In this document: positions 8,761-16,000 of the stretch, one piece after another
How positions within the stretch are numbered: position 1 is the first letter of the stretch
How the letters are laid out: every line of letters begins with the position of its first letter
DNA from: Phytomonospora sp040655735
GTDB lineage: Bacteria > Actinomycetota > Actinomycetes > Mycobacteriales > Micromonosporaceae
Direction of reading: 5' to 3'
Length of the DNA stretch: 64,000 nucleotides
NCBI RefSeq assembly: GCF_040655735.1
Contig: NZ_JBFAKK010000001.1
Span: 62,001 to 126,000 of the forward strand
Translations under genes and position numbers: made by a program
The notes under the pieces: model-generated
The model's input: only the letters and a program-made list of their open reading frames with translations
The model's database searches: none
Told to the model about the DNA's origin: nothing

Positions 8761-9606
8761 ATGAGACTGGGTGTGAACGGACTCGCCGCCAAGGCGACAC
8801 TGGGACCGGCGGCGACGGTGCGGCTGGCGCGGCTGGCCGAGGAACTGGGGTACGCCTCGTGGTGGGTCGGCGATCACGTCGTTCTGCCCAGTCCGCGCAC
8901 GCCGGAGTCGCCGATGGAGGCGACCGATCCGATCCTGGATCCGCTGGTGCATCTGGCGTACGTCGCGGCGGTGACCACGCGGATCGAGCTGGCCACCGGG
9001 ATCGTGATCCTCCCGCAGCGCAATCCCGTCGTCCTCGCCAAGCAGGCGGCCAGTCTGGACGTGCTGTCCGGTGGGCGGCTGCTCCTCGGCGTGGGGGCCG
9101 GATACCTGGAGCCGGAGATGACGGCGGTGGGGGTGGCGATGTCCGAACGCGGTGGCCGCACCGACGAGTACATCGACGCGATGACGTCGTTGTGGACTCA
9201 CGACGCGCCGGCCTTCGAGGGCCGGTACGCCTCCTTCCGTGACGTCGACGCGCATCCGCGACCGGCGCGGCCGGGCGGTCCCCGTGTCGTGATCGGCGGG
9301 CACAGCCGCGCCGCCCTGCGCCGCGCGGTGGGACGCGGGCACGGCTGGTTCGGCATGGGCGACCTCGCCGAACTGGAGCGCCTGCTCGCCGGGCTCCGCG
9401 AGGCCGCCGGCGAGGTCGAGCGCCCGGACCGGCTCGGCCGGCTGGAGGTCACCTACCTGCACTTCGGCGCGGCGGCCCTCGACCGGTCCGTCGCCGAGCG
9501 CTACGAGTCGATGGGCGTGGACCGGCTGCTCGTCTATCCGCTGCCGCTGGAGGACGTCGACGATGTCGCGGCCTTCATGGAGCGGTACGCGGGGCTGCTC
9601 CAGTAG
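8761..9606 (+). CDS. LLM-class F420-dependent oxidoreductase (TIM-barrel, luciferase-like)
   Basis: 281 residues from the ATG at 8761; a GTG six bases upstream is an alternative. The sequence has the luciferase-like monooxygenase fold: N-terminal strand MRLGVN, the ELGYASWWVGDHV segment, TTRIELATGIVILPQRNPVVLAKQ and LGVGAGYLEPE, all typical of actinobacterial F420-dependent LLM proteins (281 residues is normal for the short subgroup). It would transfer hydride between cofactor F420 (or possibly FMN) and an unidentified substrate in the cytosol. The divergent lysR gene and its operator suggest substrate-dependent induction. Single-gene transcription unit followed by an 85-bp gap. Confidence 0.85.
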   Translation: MRLGVNGLAAKATLGPAATVRLARLAEELGYASWWVGDHVVLPSPRTPESPMEATDPILDPLVHLAYVAAVTTRIELATGIVILPQRNPVVLAKQAASLDVLSGGRLLLGVGAGYLEPEMTAVGVAMSERGGRTDEYIDAMTSLWTHDAPAFEGRYASFRDVDAHPRPARPGGPRVVIGGHSRAALRRAVGRGHGWFGMGDLAELERLLAGLREAAGEVERPDRLGRLEVTYLHFGAAALDRSVAERYESMGVDRLLVYPLPLEDVDDVAAFMERYAGLLQ

Positions 9607-9653
9607 TCCGGCGCCGGACCGCTGCGCGAACCCGTGATGGCGACTGCCGAGGT

Positions 9654-9693
9654 ATTACGCTACCTTAGGTATCGATACTGGAGGTAGCGCAAT
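9654..9693. promoter_or_regulatory. Long imperfect palindrome over the hydrolase start (candidate operator)
   Basis: A 40-bp dyad centred between 9673 and 9674. Arms read ATTaCGCTACC...GTATC and its complement, 16 of 20 pairs matching, with a perfect inner GTATCGATAC. It spans the ribosome binding site (GGAGG at 9680-9684) and the first bases of the start codon, so a bound repressor, or RNA folding, would block expression. Confidence 0.6.
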
Positions 9694-10663
9694 GGGTGCA
9701 GGAAAAGTCATGAGCGAGAGCATCGCCGCCGAGCGGCCGCCGCGGCCGGATCTGGCGACCATCACCGACGAGGAGCTGGCCGCCTATCGCGACGCCGAGA
9801 ACCGCTTCCGGGCCTCCGTCGAGCTTCGGGTCGTCACCGGGCATCCCGACGAGGGCGCGACCATCGACTGGCAGGAGGTCGAGCTGTCCGACCGTGCTGT
9901 CCCGGTGCGGGTCTACCGGCCGTCCTGTGCGGTGGAGGGCGCCGCGTTGCCGCTCGTGCTCCACGTGCACGGCGGCGGATTCGTGGGCACGGCGACGCAG
10001 TGCGACTGGATCAACGCCCATTTGGCGGCCCGGCTGCCGGCGGTCGTCGTCTCCGTCGAGCATCGTCTCCTCGACGCCCGGACCCCGCTGGCGGCCGCCG
10101 TCGACGATGACTGGGACGTGCTGCGGTACGCGATCGGCCACGCGGAGCGCTGGGGAGTCGACCGGGACCGCATCGCCGTCTTCGGGGAGAGCTGTGGCGC
10201 GCTGGTCAGCGCTCTCGTGACCCTGCGGGCCGGCCGGGCGGGGCCTCGTCTGCGGGCGCAGGTCCTGGTCAACCCCTGCCTCGATGTGTCCGAGACGATG
10301 TTCGACCACCCCTCGTTCACCGAGTTCGCCGAGACGCCCGCCCTCGACAGGCCCGTGCTGGACCTGTTCCACCGCTTCGCCGTTCCGGCGGGGACCGATC
10401 CGGTGCCGCTGTCGCCGCTGCGCGCCGACGACCTGGGCGGACTGCCCCCGATGCTCGTTGTCGTACCCACCGACGACCCGCTCGCCGACCACGGCCGCGC
10501 CTACGCCGAACGCCTGAAGGCCGCCGGGACACCCACGCGGCTCACCGAACACCCCGGCGCCCAGCACGCCTTCCTGAGCACACCGGGCATCGCGCCGCAG
10601 GCCGAGACCGCGAAAACGGAGATCACCGATTTCCTCCGCGAGACCCTCGCCGCCACAGCGTGA
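9692..10663 (+). CDS. Alpha/beta hydrolase, hormone-sensitive lipase-like esterase
   Basis: 323 residues; ATG at 9692 with GGAGG seven bases upstream (an ATG at 9710 is an alternative). HSL-family hallmarks are present: oxyanion loop HGGG at 93-96, nucleophile elbow GESCG with Ser167, an Asp in PTDDPLAD near 262 and His in the QHAF motif near 290. Such enzymes hydrolyse short-chain esters or amides of small molecules. No signal peptide, so cytosolic. It stands alone, preceded by an unusual 40-bp palindrome and followed by a hairpin at 10676-10717. Physiological substrate unknown. Confidence 0.88.
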   Translation: MGAGKVMSESIAAERPPRPDLATITDEELAAYRDAENRFRASVELRVVTGHPDEGATIDWQEVELSDRAVPVRVYRPSCAVEGAALPLVLHVHGGGFVGTATQCDWINAHLAARLPAVVVSVEHRLLDARTPLAAAVDDDWDVLRYAIGHAERWGVDRDRIAVFGESCGALVSALVTLRAGRAGPRLRAQVLVNPCLDVSETMFDHPSFTEFAETPALDRPVLDLFHRFAVPAGTDPVPLSPLRADDLGGLPPMLVVVPTDDPLADHGRAYAERLKAAGTPTRLTEHPGAQHAFLSTPGIAPQAETAKTEITDFLRETLAATA

Positions 10664-10675
10664 TCATCGCGGGGC

Positions 10676-10717
10676 GAGACCCGGCATCACCCCAGAACGC
10701 GCGGCGGGCCGGGTCTC
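10676..10717 (+). terminator. Hairpin downstream of the hydrolase
   Basis: Perfect 10-bp arms GAGACCCGGC and GCCGGGTCTC with a 22-nt GC-rich loop, 13 bp after the hydrolase stop. No U-tract, as is common in actinomycetes. Confidence 0.45.
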
Positions 10718-10760
10718 CTCCACCGCTCGACGGTGGGGCCCCGGCCCGGCGCTCGCGCGC

Positions 10761-10904
10761 TCAGTGCCTGCCCTTGAGCTTCGTCACCAGCCTTCGAAGC
10801 TTGTACTGGGTCTCCGGCTTCTGCAGGTAGCGCTGCGCCTTGCCCTTCGCCTGCTGACCCTTGGGACTCTGCAGGAAACGCTGAATGCGGTCGACGATCG
10901 ACAT
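10761..10904 (-). CDS. Small basic hypothetical protein (47 aa)
   Basis: ATG at 10904 with a strong AAGGAG site six bases upstream. The product is 47 residues, very basic, beginning MSIVDRIQRFLQSP and ending KLKGRH, with Lys/Arg/Gln throughout and a probable amphipathic helix. No catalytic motif is visible. I do not recognise a named family; small basic proteins starting in a similar way are common in actinobacteria. The good ribosome site and GC-rich third positions support its reality. It is divergent from the PAS-GAF-PP2C gene. Confidence 0.6.
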   Translation of the reverse strand: MSIVDRIQRFLQSPKGQQAKGKAQRYLQKPETQYKLRRLVTKLKGRH

Positions 10905-11036
10905 CTCGAACTCCTTCGCGGGGTGGATGACTCCTGAGTACCCCGAAACACCGCGGCCTAATCCGCCCCGAGACCGACGGCACCACCGTTGCGTGCGCAC
11001 AGTGATCGAACGAACTCTAAGCGTTAGTGCGTGTCG

Positions 11037-11042
11037 TACAGT
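11037..11042 (+). promoter_or_regulatory. -10 element of a probable leaderless promoter (PP2C gene)
   Basis: TACAGT, then six bases, then ATG at 11049. No Shine-Dalgarno sequence precedes this ATG. Confidence 0.5.
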
Positions 11043-11048
11043 CGGTAC

Positions 11049-13028
11049 ATGGCGCTCGACAAACCGCTCGGCCTCCTCGCCGACAACCTGCGCCTGGCCA
11101 CCGTCCTGGTCGACGCCGGCGACCGCATCGTCTTCTTCGACCCCATCGCCGAGGAGATCACCGGCTACGCCGCCGCCGAGGTGATCGGGCGCGAAATGGA
11201 GACCGTCCTGCACGCCGACGGCGACGGCGGCGTCGCCACGGTCCGCCGCGCCGACGGGACCACGCGAACCGTCATGGCCCGCAACATCCCCGTCCGTCCC
11301 GCCGACGGCGCCCCCGTCCGCCTCGTGCAGTTCATCGACGTCGGCGCCGCCCGCGGAGCCGTCACCCACCTCGGCCTCCTCGATGCCTTCTTCCACCAGG
11401 CACCCGTCGGCTACGCCATCCTCGACCAGCACCTCCGCTACGTCATGGTCAACCAGACCCTCGCCGACTTCAACGAGCGCCCCATCGCCGACCACATCGG
11501 ACGCAGCGTCCGCGACGTCGTCGTCTCACCCGACATCGACGCCTACGAACAGGCCCTCTTCGGCGTCCTCGAAAGCGGCGAGCCGCTCCTCAACGTCAGC
11601 ATCGCGCGCTCGCCGACCACCAGCCCCGACGCGCGGGCCGTGGCCTCCGCGTCGTGGTTCCGCGTGACCGGCGGCGACGGTGAACCCCTCGGCCTGTGCG
11701 GCCTGATCGGCGACATCACCACGCAGGAGGCGCGCTCCCTGGTCGACGCGCGCGGCCGCCACCGCGCCCAGCTCCTCACCAAGGTGGGCACGCTACTGGC
11801 GATGAGCCTGGAGATGGAGGTGGTGTGCGGGAAACTCGCCGAGCTGCTCACCGCCGACTTCTGCGACCTCGCGGCCATCGACGTGTTCGCCGAGGTCGTC
11901 GGCGAGCAGACCGAGGTCGCCCCCGACGACCCGCACGTCCTCTTCCGCCTCGCCGGAGCGACGCGCCTCGACGACCCGCGCGCCGTCCGCCTCATCGGAC
12001 AGCGCGGGCCCCGGCCGCTGGCCGACTCGCCGGGCCTGGCGATGGTCCTCAAGGACAACCGGGCGCGGATGTTCCCGCCCGAGGAGTCCACCGGCGCCGA
12101 AGCCCCCGAATGGATGCTCACGACCGCCCGCGAACTCGACGCCGGCTGCTACCTCGCCGTGCCGCTGCGGGCACGCGACACCACGATCGGCGCGCTGAGC
12201 TGCCTGCGGACGGGTGACCGCACCGCCTTCGACGAGGACGACATGCGCTTCGCCGAGGAGGTCGCCGCCCGCACCGCCGCGACCATCGACAACGTGCGCC
12301 TCTACCAGGAGGAGCGGCGCAAGGTCGTCGTCCTCCAGATGAGCCTGCTCCCCGGCACGCTCCCGAGCCTGCCCGAGGCCGAGCTCGCCCACCGCTACCT
12401 GCCGGGCCGGGCAGGGCAGCAGGTCGGCGGGGACTGGTACGACGCGTTCGTCCTGCCCGGGCACCGGATGGCCATGGTGATCGGCGACGTCGCCGGGCAC
12501 GGTGTCGGCGCGGCGGCGACCATGGGCCGCTACCGCAGTGTCGTGCAGACCCTGGCCAGCATCGGGCTCGAACCGGGCGCGCTGCTGACCCGGCTCAACC
12601 AGATCGCCACCAGCTTCGGCGAGACCGCGATGGCCACCTGCGCCTACGTCCAGTACGACCCGTGGGACCACCGGTGCACGATCGCCTCGGCCGGCCATCT
12701 CCCGCCCATCGTCATCCGGCCCGGTGCCCGCGCCGAGGCCCTCGACGTCCGCCACGGCCCGATGCTCGGCGCCTCCGAGGACGCCCTGTACGAGACCGAC
12801 ATCATCGACACCCCGCCCGGGACCCGGCTGCTGCTCTACAGCGACGGCCTCGTCGAGTCGCGCACCATCTCCTTCGAGGCGGGCGTGGCGAGGCTGGCGG
12901 CACTGCCCGGCACCGGCCTGCCCCTCCCGGAGCACGCCGACCTGATCATGTCCGCCGCGCCCGGCGACAGCCGCGACGACCGCGCGCTCCTGCTCGCCGA
13001 ACTGCGCGGCACGACCCGGGCGCACTGA
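11049..13028 (+). CDS. PAS-PAS-GAF-PP2C (SpoIIE-type) protein serine phosphatase
   Basis: 659 residues from the ATG at 11049 (an in-frame GTG lies at 11031). Order of domains: PAS-like fold about 1-105 (LADNLRLATVLVDAGDRIVFF...ITGYAAAEVIG), a second PAS about 115-225 (QAPVGYAILDQHLRYVMVNQTLADF), GAF about 240-410, then a SpoIIE/RsbU-type PP2C phosphatase from 425 to the end. The metal-binding motifs GGDWYDAF, VIGDVAGHG and SDGLVESR are intact, so the phosphatase should be active. RsbU-like proteins dephosphorylate anti-sigma-factor antagonists in partner-switching pathways. No transmembrane segment, so sensing is cytosolic. No antagonist or anti-sigma gene is adjacent, making the partner unknown. 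Confidence 0.9.
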   Translation: MALDKPLGLLADNLRLATVLVDAGDRIVFFDPIAEEITGYAAAEVIGREMETVLHADGDGGVATVRRADGTTRTVMARNIPVRPADGAPVRLVQFIDVGAARGAVTHLGLLDAFFHQAPVGYAILDQHLRYVMVNQTLADFNERPIADHIGRSVRDVVVSPDIDAYEQALFGVLESGEPLLNVSIARSPTTSPDARAVASASWFRVTGGDGEPLGLCGLIGDITTQEARSLVDARGRHRAQLLTKVGTLLAMSLEMEVVCGKLAELLTADFCDLAAIDVFAEVVGEQTEVAPDDPHVLFRLAGATRLDDPRAVRLIGQRGPRPLADSPGLAMVLKDNRARMFPPEESTGAEAPEWMLTTARELDAGCYLAVPLRARDTTIGALSCLRTGDRTAFDEDDMRFAEEVAARTAATIDNVRLYQEERRKVVVLQMSLLPGTLPSLPEAELAHRYLPGRAGQQVGGDWYDAFVLPGHRMAMVIGDVAGHGVGAAATMGRYRSVVQTLASIGLEPGALLTRLNQIATSFGETAMATCAYVQYDPWDHRCTIASAGHLPPIVIRPGARAEALDVRHGPMLGASEDALYETDIIDTPPGTRLLLYSDGLVESRTISFEAGVARLAALPGTGLPLPEHADLIMSAAPGDSRDDRALLLAELRGTTRAH

Positions 13029-13052
13029 TCCCGCCGAACACACCGACGGCCC

Positions 13053-13078
13053 TCCGGGCGGCCCCTCGGCCGCCCGGA
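13053..13078. terminator. Bidirectional terminator hairpin between convergent genes
   Basis: Perfect 11-bp arms TCCGGGCGGCC / GGCCGCCCGGA with a CCTC loop, between the phosphatase stop (13028) and the carboxylase stop (13089). Confidence 0.65.
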
Positions 13079-13088
13079 AGGCAAGGCG

Positions 13089-16000
13089 TCAGCCGCGTCG
13101 GGTGTCGATCGCCTCGATGATGCGCGGCCGCAGTTCGGCGGCGCGGATGACCGCGTCGACCGAGCCGACCTCCACCGCGCGCTGGATGTTGTGCACGCCG
13201 TCGAACTCCGCGGCGACCTCGCCGAGCTTCTCGGCCCGGACGGAGGCGCGCAGTTCGTCGAGTTCGGCGGTGAGGGTGGCCCGCTCGGTTCCCGACGCCG
13301 CCGCGACGCGTGACTCCAGGTCGCGGACGCGCGGGTCTGCGGCCGTGCGGGCGTTGACGTCGCCGGAGAAGACGACGGCCGCGGCGGGCGCGCCGCCGAG
13401 GACCGAGGCGAAGGACCCCTCCAGTGCCAGCACGGTCATGTTCGGGTTGAGCGCCTTGGAGAACACCACGAACGCGCCGCCGTGGTAGCGCGAGATCACG
13501 CAGAACACGATCGGCCCGTCGAAGTTCACGATCGCGCGACCGATCTCGGCGCCGTACTCCAGCTGGAGCTTGCGCATCGACTCGGGTGAGCCGTCGAAGC
13601 CCGAGAGGTTCGCCAGCACGACCAGCGGCCGGTTGCCGCTCGCCGCGTTGATCGCCCGCGCCGCCTTCTTCGACGAGCGGGGGAACAGCGTGCCGGCCGT
13701 GTAGGTGTCGGGCCCGTCGGTGGGGGGGAAACCGCGCCGGGGCACCGAGCGCGACTCCACGCCGAGCAGGCACACCGGCATCCCGCCGAGGTGGACGTCT
13801 TGCACCGCGACGGTCTCGGCGTCGGCCATGCCCGCCCAGCGTTCCAGCACCGGGTGGTCCTGGTCGGCCAGCGCCCGCATCACCGTGCGGATGTCGAAGG
13901 GCTTCTTACGGTCGGGGTTGGCCTCGGCGGAGAAGATCTCGCCGACGGTGCGGAAGTCGCTGCCCTCCACGTCGTGCGGGAAGTCCGAGACGTCGCGGTC
14001 GACGGGGTCGGAGGTCTCGGCCCTGCGAGGCGCGTCCTCTCCGGGGGCCACGTACGTGTGGGCGTAGTGCGCCATCACGATGTCGCGGGCGCCCAGCAGG
14101 GTCGGCGCCCAGTACTGTGCCTGGCCGTTGGGGCCCATCACCCGGTCGTAGCCGCCGATGCCGTAGTTGTCCTCGGCCGACACACCACCGGAGAAGTCGA
14201 GCGACTGCTTGCCGGTGAGGACCATCGCCGAGTCCGGCGTCATCACCAGGATTCCCTTGGTGTGCATGAGCATCGTCGCCTCGGCGTTCCAGTACGGCTG
14301 CGCGCCGACGTTGATGCCCGCGACCACGATGTTGATCTCGCCGCCGTCCTGGGTGAACTCGACGATCCGCTTGAGGGCCGCGGCCACCCAGTCCATGTTC
14401 TCGGTGCCCGACTGCATCGAGATCCGGGCACCGGCCGACAGCGCGTACCACTCCAGCGGCACGCGCATGCGCTCGGCGAGGTCGAGCGCGGCGATCACGC
14501 GCCGGCACTCGGGCTCGGACAGCGCGCCCAGCGCCTTCGTCGGGTCGCCCAGCAAGACGACACGGGTGACGCCCTCGGGGTGCCGCTCGGTCGGCGTGCT
14601 CACCACGCCGGCGACGATGGCGGCCGTGTTGCGTCCCTTGGGCCGGTCGACCGGTACGAGCGCGCCCGACTCGTCGAGGTCGTGCTCGGTGAAGTCGCCG
14701 AGCAGTCCGGTCAGCTCGTAGGGGTAGACCGCGTTGCGGCCGGCGGCACGCAGCACCTTCAGGCGGTAGTCGTCGAGCGGCTCGACGAACTCGGTCGTCG
14801 GCTCGCCGAAGGTCAGCTCGGCGTCGCGAGCGGCGTTGAAAGAGATGCGCAGGTGCATCTTGCGCAGCTCACCGGTCTGGCGATCGCGCCGGCGCGCGAT
14901 GAACAGGATCTCCTCAAGGCCCGCGCCGCCGGTCGTCGGGCGCACGCGGCCGGCGATCATCCCCAGTTCCTCTCGGGTGATGTCCACCGGCGGCCACACG
15001 TAGATGACGGCCCGGTTGGTGGTGAAGCGGTTGCGCGCGGGCCGCCGAACCTGTGCCCGCCGGATCGAGTCGAGGCAGGCCGCGACGGTGTCCTCGGCGG
15101 TCGGCAGGGCGACCAGGCGGCCGTCGTGTTCGCGCAGCTCGGTGAGGTCGCGCACCTGCGCGAACGCGACGAGGCGGTCGTCGGAGGGGTTGTCCCGCGC
15201 GACGGCCTGGAACAGGTAGACCTCCTCGTCGGAGGAGCGCAGGCGCGTGAGGTCGAACTTCCCGAAGCGCTCCATCTGCATTCGCTGCGCGATGTAGGGG
15301 TGCAGGCCGCGGATCAGGCGCTCCTCGGCCATCCCGCCGTCGGAGCTGCGGAACGTGAAGTGATGGTGCATCACGGCTCCGCTGCGGCCCGCGACAGTCG
15401 TGGTGAGCCTTCGTACGCGGCTGGGCAGCGGGTGCGCCTGGACGACGTCGTTCAGCGCGGCGGCCATCGCCTCGGAGTCCTCCGGCTGGTCCTCCCACGA
15501 CAGGTAGACGTCGGCGTCGATGTCGGTCTCGCCCTCGCCCAGCTCGGCCAGGCCGCGCAGGGCTCCGCCGAGGCCGTCGAAGGCGACGGCCGCGGAGGCC
15601 AGCAACGAACCGGTGCGCTCGGCGATGACGAAGGAGACGTCGCCGACCTTGACCGTCCGGACCCCGGAGAGCCCTTTGTTGCCGTAGTAGCGGCGGGTCA
15701 AGACCTCCAGCATCACCGAGTTGTCGACGTCGTCGCGGACCAGCCGCTGGCCGAGGAGCCTGACGAGGGGCTCGGTCGTACGGACCATCTCGGCGATGCG
15801 CTCGGCGCGGTCGGCGGCGTCGGGGTGGGCGTCGAGGTGCCGCAGGTGCTTGCGGACCCCGGCGTAGACCAGGGCGCGGTTGCGGCGCAGGAGCGGCTGC
15901 GCGAACCAGGAGAAGACGACACCGCGGGCGAGGTCGGCGATGACCGGGAAGCGCACCTGCGTGGCCGCCATGAGGCGCTCCAGCACGAGCCCGGCGGGCT

